From Actinomadura sp. KC06 (lineage in GTDB: Bacteria; Actinomycetota; Actinomycetes; Streptosporangiales; Streptosporangiaceae): a stretch of 64,000 nt of DNA. The notes below the pieces were generated by a model that was not told where the DNA came from, searched no databases, and saw nothing but the letters and a program-made list of their open reading frames with translations. This document shows positions 15,559 to 23,619 of the stretch, one piece after another. Location: the NCBI RefSeq assembly GCF_004348735.1, contig NZ_SMKT01000032.1, forward strand, positions 1 through 64,000, in the 5' to 3' direction. The position numbers and the translations under genes are program-made. How positions within the stretch are numbered: the stretch's first letter is position 1; each line of letters begins with the position of its first letter.

Positions 15559-16791
15559 TCACATGCCGTCGCCGTTCCAGCGTCCCGCGCTGCGGCTGCG
15601 GACGGGGCGGCTGGACAGGATCGGCGCCGGAATGGGGTCGCCCTTCTGCCAGCTCCGGCCCGCGCCCCAGACGTGCGCCTGCTCGTCGGTGCGGTCGGCG
15701 GGGTGTTCGAGGGACGCGGGCTCGGCGCCCCAGTCGGCCTTCAACGCGTCATCGTGATCGTGGTCGTGATCGTGATCATGGTCGTGTCCGTGGCCGCCCT
15801 GGAGGCGGGCGGCGTCCATGGCCTTCGCGATCGCGAGGAGGCTCTTGTCGGTGCCCGTCCCGTGCTGGACGTAGTCCTCGTCGATCTCCCCCTGCTCGCG
15901 CTGGTAGCGCACGGACGCCTGGAGGTCGGCCAGGTCCCGGTCGCTGCGTCCGGGGCTCCCGGCGCCCAGGTCGTGCGCCGACATCGACCAGCGCAGCCGG
16001 GACTCCCCCGGCCCCCAGTTGATCGCCTCGCCGCCCCAGCGGACCCATTCGCTCTGCGTGTACCAGTTGAACAGCTCGCCGTCGGAGCGCAGCAGCCACG
16101 TCGCGCCGCCCTCCATGCTGGTGAAGTGGCCGTGCTTCACGCGCGCCGGACGGAAGAAGTACGTGCCGAGGTCCAGCGTCCCGAAGTTGTACTCCATGTG
16201 CCCCTGGACGGTGTACGCCTCCTCGTAGCACGGGTGGTGCGCGAGGCGGTGGTCGGTCCAGCCCTCCTGGGCGTGGACCAGCCGCGTGTAGAAGCCGGTC
16301 ACCGGGTCGACGTGCAGGTACTTGATGAACAGGCCGGGCATGGGGCCGGGGTTCGGCACCGCGTCCCACTTCATGGCCTCGGAGTCGACGACGAGGACGT
16401 CCTCGCGAGCGCCCTCCCAGCGCGGCGCGTTCGTGTTCTCGACGGGGTCGAACCCGGCGTCGCCGTACTCGCGGTAGTGCAGCAGCCGGGTGCCCTCGCG
16501 GAACGTGATGGCCTCCGTCGGGACGCCCTTCGGCGCGTAGACGTAGCCGCCCTTGCCGATCTCCCTGCCGCCGTAGGTCATCGACCCTTCGAGCACGTAG
16601 TACTCGGTGTTGGCGTGGTGGATGCCGGGGCCGCGGCCCCAGTCGGTGTGGAAGTCGACGCGGAGCGAGCAGGAGCCGTCCTCCTCGTCGACCGACAGCC
16701 GGCGTTCGCTGGCCCGGCCCTCGCCGCCGGCGAGTTCGGCGCCGTGCCAGATGTAGTCGGCCTCCTGGATGAGTTCGACATGGGGTCGCAA
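15559..16791 (-). CDS. Two-cupin protein with a His-Asp repeat (DUF4437-like)
   Basis: 410 residues. A first cupin (about 45-105; GIHHANTEYYVLEGSMTYGG, with a His pair) and a second (about 185-245; HHPCYEEAYTVQGHMEYN) are followed by a long C-terminal tail. That tail holds an alternating His-Asp run of about 15 residues (after GGHGH, near residue 335), a likely divalent-metal (Zn, Ni, Co) binding or loading tract. The start is TTG at 16791: no ATG or GTG is in frame at this point and GAGGTG lies upstream. It is upstream of nothing on its strand and so ends at the hairpin at 15510. Oxygenase, isomerase or metal-storage roles are possible. Confidence 0.82.
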   Translation of the reverse strand: MRPHVELIQEADYIWHGAELAGGEGRASERRLSVDEEDGSCSLRVDFHTDWGRGPGIHHANTEYYVLEGSMTYGGREIGKGGYVYAPKGVPTEAITFREGTRLLHYREYGDAGFDPVENTNAPRWEGAREDVLVVDSEAMKWDAVPNPGPMPGLFIKYLHVDPVTGFYTRLVHAQEGWTDHRLAHHPCYEEAYTVQGHMEYNFGTLDLGTYFFRPARVKHGHFTSMEGGATWLLRSDGELFNWYTQSEWVRWGGEAINWGPGESRLRWSMSAHDLGAGSPGRSDRDLADLQASVRYQREQGEIDEDYVQHGTGTDKSLLAIAKAMDAARLQGGHGHDHDHDHDHDHDDALKADWGAEPASLEHPADRTDEQAHVWGAGRSWQKGDPIPAPILSSRPVRSRSAGRWNGDGM

Positions 16792-16804
16792 GGAAGAGCA
16801 CCTC

Positions 16805-16821
16805 TTTCGGTATTCGGGAAT
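16805..16821. promoter_or_regulatory. Weak IclR-like operator
   Basis: Read on the minus strand: ATTCC CGAATAC CGAAA, matching one arm well. It is 14 bp before the TTG of the cupin gene, between it and the acyl-CoA synthetase stop. Confidence 0.35.
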
Positions 16822-16852
16822 TCGAACGGAGCCGATGGGGCGGGGCCGGTGG

Positions 16853-18370
16853 TCAGCGGTCGCGCAGTTCGCGTTTGAGGACCTTGCCGGCGGCGTTGCG
16901 GGGAAGGACGGGCAGGAACTCGACGGTGCGCGGCACCTTCGGGCCGGACAGCCTCTCCCGGCAGTGCGCGTCCAGCGCGTCCGCGGTGACGGACGCGCCG
17001 GGCCGGACGACGACGTACGCGGCGACGCGCTCGCCCCAGCGCTCGTCCGGCAGCCCGACGACGGCGCAGTCGGCGACGCCGAGGAAGGCGGCGATGACGT
17101 CCTCGACCTCGCGGGGCGCGATGTTCACCCCGCCGGAGATGATCATGTCCTTCTTCCGGTCGACGACGTAGACGAAGCCGTCCTCGTCCCGGACGACGAT
17201 GTCGCCGCTGGCCAGGAACCCGTCATCGGTCGTGCAGGCGGCGGTGGCCGCGTCGTCGTGCAGGTAGCCGTTCATCAGGAACGGCGAGCGGCTGAACAGC
17301 TCGCCGCGCTCGCCGGGCCCGGCGGGCTCGCCCGCGTCGTCCACGACGCGGAGCTCCGTCATGTACCAGGGCAGGCCGACCGAGCCGGTGCGGGACGCGT
17401 CGTCCGGGCGGCAGTTGGTCACGATGCCCGCCTCCGTCGACCCGTACAGCTCGTGGACGCCCGCGTGCGGGAACGTCTCCGTCACCCACTCCTTCAGCAC
17501 GGCGGGCAAGGCGGCCGCGTTGAAGTAGAGGGTGTCGAGGCTGGACGCGTCGTGCCGCCCGGCCGCGCCGGACTCGCGGAGCGTCTGCGCGTGGGTCGGG
17601 ACGAGGAACGCCGACTGCGCCCGGTGCCGCTCGGCCAGGACGAGCATGTGCTCCGGGTCCCATTTCGGCAGCATGACGACGGTGCCGCCGGCGACGACGG
17701 GCGCGTAGTCGAAGACCATCCCGGCGCCGTGGTACATCGGCGCGACGGCGAGGCTGACCCGGCGGGCGCCGAGGCCCCACTCCATCGCGGACAGGTAGCA
17801 CATGAGCGTCCGCGCGCGGTGGCTGCTGAGGACGCCCTTGGGCTTCCCGGTCGTCCCGGACGTGTAGTACAGGCAGCACGGGTCGTTCTCGTCCACGGGC
17901 GCCATCGGGTCGGCGGCGGACGCGGATTCGAGCGCCTTGTCGTAGTCGTAGGAGGCCATGCCGTTCGTGCCGCTCCCGCCGCCTGCGCCGATCCGGAGGA
18001 CGACGTCCATCGGGACCGGCGGCTCCTCGTCGGAGATGTGGGCGCGGGCCTGCGAGTGCTCCAGGATGTAGGCGGTCTCGGGCTCGGTGAGGCGCGTCCC
18101 GAGCGGGACGAGCACCAGGCCCGCCTTGGCCGCGGCGGCGATGATCTCGGGGAATTCCAGCCGGTTGCCGAGCCGGACGGCGCAGCGGTCGCCCGGCCGC
18201 AGCCCGCGCGCGAGCAGCGCCTGCGCGAGCCGGTTCGCCCGCTCGTCCAGGGCCCGGTAGGTGAGGGTCCGCTCCCCCTCGACGACGGCCACGGTGTCCG
18301 GCGTGGCGGCGGCGAACTCGCGCACGCCCCCGGCCATCGAGAGCGGCGCGCCTCCCCGGCGGAGTGCCAC
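16853..18370 (-). CDS. AMP-forming acyl-CoA synthetase
   Basis: 505 residues, ANL superfamily: activates a carboxylic acid to its CoA thioester through an acyl-adenylate. Seen: phosphate loop YYTSGTTGKPKGV, adenine-binding YGSTEAG, the hinge region VYVVDRKKDMIISGG and the catalytic-lysine tail NAAGKVLKREL. The acid is not known; it probably feeds the CoA-ester operon at 20895. The start is GTG 18370, with GGAGG seven bases upstream; a longer reading frame crosses the operator at 18385. It is divergent from the GntR gene, and the gap holds both regulon palindromes. Confidence 0.92.
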   Translation of the reverse strand: MALRRGGAPLSMAGGVREFAAATPDTVAVVEGERTLTYRALDERANRLAQALLARGLRPGDRCAVRLGNRLEFPEIIAAAAKAGLVLVPLGTRLTEPETAYILEHSQARAHISDEEPPVPMDVVLRIGAGGGSGTNGMASYDYDKALESASAADPMAPVDENDPCCLYYTSGTTGKPKGVLSSHRARTLMCYLSAMEWGLGARRVSLAVAPMYHGAGMVFDYAPVVAGGTVVMLPKWDPEHMLVLAERHRAQSAFLVPTHAQTLRESGAAGRHDASSLDTLYFNAAALPAVLKEWVTETFPHAGVHELYGSTEAGIVTNCRPDDASRTGSVGLPWYMTELRVVDDAGEPAGPGERGELFSRSPFLMNGYLHDDAATAACTTDDGFLASGDIVVRDEDGFVYVVDRKKDMIISGGVNIAPREVEDVIAAFLGVADCAVVGLPDERWGERVAAYVVVRPGASVTADALDAHCRERLSGPKVPRTVEFLPVLPRNAAGKVLKRELRDR

Positions 18371-18384
18371 GACACCACCTCCGT

Positions 18385-18401
18385 GTTCCGTAAATCGGAA
18401 T
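18385..18401. promoter_or_regulatory. IclR-like operator
   Basis: GTTCC GTAAATC GGAAT, 14 bp before the acyl-CoA synthetase start, in the divergent gap with the GntR gene. GAGTTCCG follows at 18403 as an extra half-site. Confidence 0.6.
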
Positions 18402-18469
18402 TGAGTTCCGATGAGCGTTATCGGAGAGCTTGCCGGGTGGTCCCGGCGCCCGTCAATGCCCTCCGGACA

Positions 18470-18484
18470 GAAAGTCTGACGTTT
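18470..18484. promoter_or_regulatory. FadR/GntR-like operator at the GntR gene's own promoter
   Basis: GAAA GTCTGAC GTTT, 17 bp before the GTG of the GntR regulator. This is the expected position for autoregulation and the best link between this motif and that protein. Confidence 0.6.
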
Positions 18485-18501
18485 ACCGGTACGATGGCCG
18501 G

Positions 18502-19230
18502 GTGACCGCCGAGAGAGCACCCGACCGGCGTGCGCCCGCGTACGCGGAGATCGCCGCCAGCCTGCGCGACCGCATCATCGCCGGGGAGTTCAAGCCCGGC
18601 GACCGGCTCCCGATCGAGCCCGTGCTGTCCGCCGAGCACGGGGTCAGCCGGAGCACGGTCCGCGAGGCGCTGCGGCTGCTGGCCAGCCAGAACCTCGTCA
18701 CCACCACGCGCGGCGTCGCGGGCGGCAGCTTCGTCGCCTACCCGCGGCCCGACCAGATCACCGAGTACCTCGCGACCAGCCTCAACCTGCTCACCCTGGA
18801 CACCCGGATCACGGTCGACCAGCTGCTGGAGATCCGCGAGATGCTGGAGGTCCCGGCCGCCGGGCTCGCCGCGCTGCGCGGCGACGAGAAGGGCCTGGCC
18901 GAGTTGCGCGAGTCGCTGTTCGACCCGAGTGCCCTCGACCCGGCCGAGACCTTCGCGCCGAACCGGCACTTCCACGGGGTGCTGCTGAAGATGGCGGGCA
19001 ACCCGTTCCTGGAGGTGGTGACGCAGCCGGTGTTCCGCGTCCTCAACGAGCGGTTCCTGCGGGAGAACGCGCCCGCCAGGTTCTGGTACGGCGTCGACCA
19101 CGACCACCGCGAGATCCTGTCCCGGATCGAGGCGCGGGACGAGGCGGGCGCGCGCGAGGCGTGCCACGCCCACCTGGAGAACCTCCGCGAGACCTACACG
19201 TCCATCGACCGCACCCGCCTCGGCGACTGA
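18502..19230 (+). CDS. GntR-family regulator, FadR subfamily (FCD domain)
   Basis: 242 residues. Winged helix-turn-helix at about 15-80 (AYAEIAASLRDRIIAGEFKP; SRSTVREALRLLASQNLV) then an all-helical FCD ligand domain with His residues in NRHFHGVLLK, DHDHREILSRI and CHAHLENLRE, the usual metal/effector ligands. FadR-type proteins bind palindromes with a GT-N3-AC core and respond to carboxylic acids or acyl-CoAs. The GTG start lies 17 bp after such a palindrome (18470); the Shine-Dalgarno is weak, so it may be leaderless. It probably represses itself and the other four promoters with this motif. Confidence 0.92.
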   Translation: MTAERAPDRRAPAYAEIAASLRDRIIAGEFKPGDRLPIEPVLSAEHGVSRSTVREALRLLASQNLVTTTRGVAGGSFVAYPRPDQITEYLATSLNLLTLDTRITVDQLLEIREMLEVPAAGLAALRGDEKGLAELRESLFDPSALDPAETFAPNRHFHGVLLKMAGNPFLEVVTQPVFRVLNERFLRENAPARFWYGVDHDHREILSRIEARDEAGAREACHAHLENLRETYTSIDRTRLGD

Positions 19231-19236
19231 GCTCCC

Positions 19237-19689
19237 TTATCCGACCTTCGTCTCGTTGATGAGGGTGCGCTGGAAGCAGACGCCGTCCCTGATCCACTGC
19301 CAGACGCGGTTGCGGCGCGTGCCGTCCTCGCTGAGATGGATCAGCTCGAACAGCCGCAGGTCCTCGCCCTCGGCCTTGTAGATCCAGTTCAGGTAGATGA
19401 CGCGGTCGTCCAGCTCCCAGAACTCGCCGCGCAGCCGCTCGGTGTCGAACGTGCAGCGGCCGGCGCCCTGGTAGACGCCGGGGAACACCCGCGTCTCGGT
19501 GCGTCCGTCCGCCCACGTGTACTCGTTGACCTGGTGGTAGTCGTGCTCGCCGTCCACGGGCAGGGTGCAGGTCAGCAGCGAGTCGTGCCGGTCGGTGACC
19601 TCGCCTTCGGCGTCGACGTAGGTGTAGGTGCCCTTCCACTTGCCCTCGTGCCTGGCGAGCAGCGGCATCTCTTCGCGGATCGATCCCAT
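19237..19689 (-). CDS. DUF3598-like (calycin-type) small protein, copy 2
   Basis: 150 residues. Same pattern as the protein at 6133: W-K-G-T-Y-T-Y, TDRHDS, QVNEYTWADGR, FELIHLSEDG, ending INETKVG. Beta-rich, no signal peptide, so probably a cytoplasmic ligand-binding barrel. ATG start 19689. It is 18 bp downstream of the nitrilase-family gene on the same strand, so the two are likely one unit under the operator at 20776. It is convergent with GntR. Confidence 0.75.
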   Translation of the reverse strand: MGSIREEMPLLARHEGKWKGTYTYVDAEGEVTDRHDSLLTCTLPVDGEHDYHQVNEYTWADGRTETRVFPGVYQGAGRCTFDTERLRGEFWELDDRVIYLNWIYKAEGEDLRLFELIHLSEDGTRRNRVWQWIRDGVCFQRTLINETKVG

Positions 19690-19707
19690 GGTTTCCCTTC
19701 GGTCTGT

Positions 19708-20742
19708 TCAGCGGGCCTGGTGGAGGCGGTCGATCGACTCCTGCTGCCTGCGGGCGAACCAGGCGCGTTCGGGCGGGCGTCCGTCCAGCCCGTTCGGGCG
19801 CTCCACGTCGTGCCGGGCGTACTCGTCCGCCCAGAGGCCCGGCTTGACGCGCGACAGCAGGTTGCCCATGCCGGGACGGGCCCGGTTGCGGCGCAGCGCG
19901 GCGAGGTCGAGCTCGGCGTAGGCGACGACGCTCTCCCCGCCCGCGGCCTCGGCGAGCACCCGTCCCTCGAAGTCGAGGATCTGCGACCCGCCGGACGTCG
20001 AGTCGCCGGGGATCGGGATGCCGTGCAGGCCGCCGCTGTTCGCCGACACGACGTAGGCGAGGTTCTCGACGGCGCGGGCGCGGCGGCCGATCGCCTTCGG
20101 GGTGAGCGCCGGGCTCGTTGCCTCGGACGTCGAGTGGCAGAACACCTCGGCGCCGCGCAGCGCGAGCGCGCGGGCCAGCTCGGGATAGAGGATCTCCTCG
20201 GACGCGATACAGGCGAGGTTCCCGATCTCGGTGCGGGCGACGGGGAGCACCGCGTCCATGCCGTAGAGGTCGAGGTAGCGGTCCCAGACGTCGTACGGGG
20301 ACGGCGAGTACAGCGAATGCAGGCGCCGGTAGCGCAGCACCGTCTCGCCGGACGGGTCGATCACGAAGGACGCCTGGAAGTACAGGCCGGGGAAGTTCGG
20401 GTCGCTCTCGTAGGCGTTGCCCGACAGGAACAGCTCCTCGCGGACGGCGACGGCGGCGAGCGCCTCGTACTCGGGGCCGTCCGGGGAGAGCGCGGCCATG
20501 TCGCGCCAGCGCTCGATGGGCTCGCCCATCGGGAAGCCGCTGAGGACGTACTCCGGCAGCACCACCAGCCGCAGGTCAGCCCCGACCCAGCGTTTCGCGG
20601 CGGCGACCTCGCCGCCGATTCGTGCGATCGCCGCGGTCATGGCGTCCCGCGCCTCGGCCGGCGGCAGCCCGTTCACGGCTCGCGTCCGCGTCTGCAGCGC
20701 GAGGGCCCGGTACGCGGGATCCGCGGTCTGCGGCTGGTTCAC
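19708..20742 (-). CDS. Nitrilase-superfamily (carbon-nitrogen hydrolase) protein
   Basis: 344 residues. The nitrilase fold normally uses a Glu-Lys-Cys triad to hydrolyse nitriles, amides or carbamoyl groups. Glu is present in VLPEYVLSGF (about 64) and Cys in GNLACIASEEILYPE (about 178), but the catalytic Lys position reads RYRRLHSLYSP (about 139-140), an Arg. Either the Lys is elsewhere or the enzyme is altered. GTG 20742 is preferred over ATG 20760 because GGGAGGTGGGAGGAC sits directly before the GTG. It probably heads a two-gene unit with the calycin gene; both regulon palindromes lie upstream. Confidence 0.82.
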   Translation of the reverse strand: MNQPQTADPAYRALALQTRTRAVNGLPPAEARDAMTAAIARIGGEVAAAKRWVGADLRLVVLPEYVLSGFPMGEPIERWRDMAALSPDGPEYEALAAVAVREELFLSGNAYESDPNFPGLYFQASFVIDPSGETVLRYRRLHSLYSPSPYDVWDRYLDLYGMDAVLPVARTEIGNLACIASEEILYPELARALALRGAEVFCHSTSEATSPALTPKAIGRRARAVENLAYVVSANSGGLHGIPIPGDSTSGGSQILDFEGRVLAEAAGGESVVAYAELDLAALRRNRARPGMGNLLSRVKPGLWADEYARHDVERPNGLDGRPPERAWFARRQQESIDRLHQAR

Positions 20743-20775
20743 GTCCTCCCACCTCCCCATCCATGTCGGAACGCC

Positions 20776-20792
20776 GTTACGCTAAGCGGAAT
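20776..20792. promoter_or_regulatory. IclR-like operator
   Basis: GTTAC GCTAAGC GGAAT, two mismatches in the arms, centre GCTAAGC palindromic. In the divergent gap between the nitrilase gene and the CoA-ester operon. Confidence 0.5.
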
Positions 20793-20831
20793 GCGAACGG
20801 CCACGCAAGGGGTCCGAGGGGTTGACGCCAT

Positions 20832-20846
20832 AAAAGTCTGACCTTT
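20832..20846. promoter_or_regulatory. FadR/GntR-like operator, near-perfect
   Basis: AAAA GTCTGAC CTTT, best of the five. It lies just downstream of TTGACG (20822-20827), inside the probable promoter of the 11-gene CoA-ester operon, where binding would occlude polymerase. Confidence 0.6.
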
Positions 20847-20894
20847 AGGTTCGGGAGAGCCCCTGCGGCAGGGGCGCATCCGAGGAGGTGCGGC

Positions 20895-21413
20895 TTGACC
20901 GTCCACGAGGCCCAGATCGGCCGGTACTACGAGGACTTCGCCGTCGGCGACGTGTTCCGGCATCCGCTCGGCCGGACCATCGGCGAGAGCGACAACACCT
21001 GGTTCACGCTGCTGACGCTGAACACGAACCAGAACCACTTCAACGCCGACTTCGCCGGGCGCTCCCCCAGCGGCAGGATCATCGTGAACTCGGGGCTGAC
21101 GGTCGCGCTCGTGCTCGGCCTGTCGGTGCTCGACGTCAGCCAGAACGCGCTGCTCAACCTCGGCTGGACGGACATCCGGCTCACCCACCCGGTGTTCGTC
21201 GGCGACACCGTCTACGCCGAGTCGCTGATCACCGAGATGCGCGAATCGGGGTCGCGGCCCTACGCGGGCATCATCACCGCCCGCACCCGCGGCCTGAACC
21301 AGGACGGCGACGAGGTCGTCTCCTGGACGCGCACCGTCATGGTCTACAAGCGGGACGCGCCGCACGACAAGAACTACTTCCCCGAGGCCAAGACCGGGCC
21401 GCTGACGGCATGA
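20895..21413 (+). CDS. MaoC-family hydratase
   Basis: 172 residues, hotdog fold. Opening GRYYEDFAVGDVFRHPLGRTI and the helix segment NHFNADFA followed by GRIIVNSGLTVALVLGL are typical of single-domain MaoC hydratases such as mesaconyl- or itaconyl-CoA hydratases. It would add water across an alpha,beta-unsaturated acyl-CoA. TTG start with GGAGGTG seven bases upstream. First gene of an operon of 11 genes with 4-bp (or 1-bp) overlaps throughout; the presence of a CaiB CoA-transferase and a CitE lyase in the same operon makes a C4-C5 dicarboxyl-CoA substrate plausible. Confidence 0.88.
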   Translation: MTVHEAQIGRYYEDFAVGDVFRHPLGRTIGESDNTWFTLLTLNTNQNHFNADFAGRSPSGRIIVNSGLTVALVLGLSVLDVSQNALLNLGWTDIRLTHPVFVGDTVYAESLITEMRESGSRPYAGIITARTRGLNQDGDEVVSWTRTVMVYKRDAPHDKNYFPEAKTGPLTA

Positions 21414-22393
21414 GGATCACCTACGGGCCGTGGGGCGAGACCCTCGCCGAGCTGGTCGCCGCCGCCCGCGCGGCCGAGGAGGCAGGGGCGGACGCGGTGT
21501 GGGTGCCCGAGCTGCACCGCAGCGCGACGGTCCAGGCGGCGGCCGTCGCCGCGGGCACCGAGCGCGTCCGGGTGGGCACGGCGATCGCGCTGGCGTTCAC
21601 CCGCAGCCCGATGACCACCGCGCTGGAGGCGCTCGACCTGGCCGAGCTGTCCGGCGGACGGTTCGTCCTCGGGCTCGGATCCGGCGTGCGGCGGCTCAAC
21701 GAGGACTGGCACGGCGTCCGCTGGGAGCGGCCCGCCGCGCGGCTCCGCGAGACCGTGGCGATCATCCGGCACTTCGCCGCGCACGCCGCGTCCGGCGCGC
21801 CGATGACCGTCGAGGGCGAGCTGGCGAGCCTGCGGGTGCGCGGCTACCAGCGGCCGTTCCCCGCCGTCCCGTTCCCGGTGTACCTGGCGGGGATGGGGCC
21901 GGTGATGACGAGGCTGGCCGGGGAGATCGCCGACGGCTGGATCTCGCACGAGCTGTGCTCCCCCGCGTGGCTCCGGGAGCGGGCGCTGCCGCTGCTGCGT
22001 CCGGGCGTGGACGCCGTCGTGTCGGCGGCCTGCTCGATCGACCCGGACCCGGCCGAGGCGCGCCGCCGCGCGGCAGGGCTCGCCGGGTTCTACGCCTCGG
22101 TCCGCACCTACGCCGACTTCTTCGCCTTCCACGACCTGGCCACCGAGCAGGAGAAGGTCGTCGAGGCGTTCCGCGGCGGCACCGGGGCGGATGGCCTCGC
22201 CGCCGCCGTGCCGGACCGGATGGTCGACGCGCTCACCCTCTCCGGCACCGCCGACCAGGTGGCCGAGCGCATCGCGGCCTACGACGGCCACGCCACCACG
22301 ATCAAGCTGACTCCCCCCACCCACGGGCTCGCGCCCGCCGAGACCCGGGTGGCGCAGGCCCGGATCATCGAACTGATCAAGGAGCTGGCATGA
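21410..22393 (+). CDS. LLM-class (luciferase-like, probably F420-dependent) oxidoreductase
   Basis: 327 residues. TIM-barrel LLM features: AARAAEEAGADAVWVPELH, VRVGTAIALAFTRSPMTTA, LSGGRFVLGLGSG and GYQRPFPAVPFPVYLAG. The family uses F420 or FMN for hydride transfer or Baeyer-Villiger-type oxygenation; F420 is common in actinobacteria. It overlaps both neighbours by 4 bp (ATGA). A substrate oxidation or enoyl reduction step in the pathway is inferred. Confidence 0.88.
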   Translation: MRITYGPWGETLAELVAAARAAEEAGADAVWVPELHRSATVQAAAVAAGTERVRVGTAIALAFTRSPMTTALEALDLAELSGGRFVLGLGSGVRRLNEDWHGVRWERPAARLRETVAIIRHFAAHAASGAPMTVEGELASLRVRGYQRPFPAVPFPVYLAGMGPVMTRLAGEIADGWISHELCSPAWLRERALPLLRPGVDAVVSAACSIDPDPAEARRRAAGLAGFYASVRTYADFFAFHDLATEQEKVVEAFRGGTGADGLAAAVPDRMVDALTLSGTADQVAERIAAYDGHATTIKLTPPTHGLAPAETRVAQARIIELIKELA

Positions 22394-23619
22394 GGCCGCT
22401 GGAGGACGTGCGGATCGTCTCGCTGGAGCAGTACGGCGCGGGACCGTTCGGCTCGCTGCACCTGGCCGACCTCGGCGCCGAGATCATCAAGATCGAGGAC
22501 CCGCGGACGGGCGGCGACGTCGGACGCTACGTCCCCCCGTACGCCGAGGGCGAGGACTCGCTGTTCCACGAGGCGTTCAACCGCAACAAGCGGTCGGTGT
22601 CGGTCGATCTGTCCACCGAGGCCGGGCGGACGGTGTTCGAGGAGCTGGTGCGGGTCTCCGACGCGGTCTACTCGAACCTGCGCGGCGACGTCCCGGCCAA
22701 GCTCCGCATCACCTACGACGACCTGAAGCACCTCAACCCGCGGATCGTGTGCTGCTCGCTGACCGGGTTCGGGATGACCGGGCCGCGATCTAAGGAACCC
22801 GGCTACGACTACATCCTGCAGGGCCTCGCCGGGTGGATGGACCTGACGGGCGAACCGGACGGGCCGCCCGCCAAGTCCGGGCTCTCGCTCGTCGACTACT
22901 CGGGCGGATACGTGGCGGCGCTGTCGATGATCGCCGCCCTTCACGCGGCCAGGCGCGACGGCATCGGCATGGACTGCGACGTCTCGCTCTACGACACGGC
23001 GATCTCGATGCTGACGTATCCGGGGGTGTGGCATCTGAACGCGGGGTTCGCGCCGTCGCGGACGCGGCATTCGGCGCACCCGTCGCTGGTGCCGTTCCAG
23101 AACTTCCGCGCCAAGGACGGCTGGCTCGTCGTCGGCTGCGCGAAGGAGAAGTTCTGGCGGCGGCTCACCGCCGTCCTGGATCGTTCCGACCTGGCGGACG
23201 ACCCGCGCTTCGCCACGTTCGCCGACCGGCAGCGCAACGCCGCCGACCTCCTCGCCCTGCTGGAGCCGCTGTTCCTCGACCGGACGGTCGCGGAATGGCT
23301 GGAGCCGCTGTACGCCGCGTCCATCCCGTGCGCGCCGGTCAACGACGTCGCCGCCGCGCTCGCGGAGCCGCACACCGCCGCCCGCGGCCTCGTCGTGGAG
23401 ACCGAGCACCCGCGCTACGGGACGCTGAAGAACCTCGCCTCTCCGGTGCGGGCGGGCTCCGAGCCGCCCGCCTACCGGCGCGCCCCGCGGCGCGGCGAGG
23501 ACCTCGCGCACGTCACGTCCGAGGTGCTCGGCCTCACCGGGGAGCGCGTCGCGGAGCTGGCCGCGGCCGGGGCCTTCGGCCCGGAGCAGGCGGCGACCGG
23601 GCCGGAGCCGGCGGCATGA
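22390..23619 (+). CDS. CaiB/BaiF class III CoA-transferase
   Basis: 409 residues. Opening LEDVRIVSLEQYGAGPFGSLHLADLGAEIIKIE and NRNKRSVSVDL are class III signatures; the predicted nucleophilic Asp lies in GYDYILQGLAG. It moves CoA between two carboxylic acids through an aspartyl-CoA anhydride. It may activate the pathway acid with succinyl-CoA or another donor. Overlaps the LLM gene and the MmgE/PrpD gene by 4 bp each. Known itaconate pathways pair such an enzyme with a MaoC hydratase and a CitE lyase, both present in this operon. Confidence 0.92.
   Translation: MRPLEDVRIVSLEQYGAGPFGSLHLADLGAEIIKIEDPRTGGDVGRYVPPYAEGEDSLFHEAFNRNKRSVSVDLSTEAGRTVFEELVRVSDAVYSNLRGDVPAKLRITYDDLKHLNPRIVCCSLTGFGMTGPRSKEPGYDYILQGLAGWMDLTGEPDGPPAKSGLSLVDYSGGYVAALSMIAALHAARRDGIGMDCDVSLYDTAISMLTYPGVWHLNAGFAPSRTRHSAHPSLVPFQNFRAKDGWLVVGCAKEKFWRRLTAVLDRSDLADDPRFATFADRQRNAADLLALLEPLFLDRTVAEWLEPLYAASIPCAPVNDVAAALAEPHTAARGLVVETEHPRYGTLKNLASPVRAGSEPPAYRRAPRRGEDLAHVTSEVLGLTGERVAELAAAGAFGPEQAATGPEPAA

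Noticed and set aside
15748-15797. Short repeats considered as a CRISPR or regulatory repeat
   Set aside because: They are the 6-bp codon repeat for the His-Asp tract inside the cupin gene; no spacers. No CRISPR array or cas gene was seen anywhere in the window.
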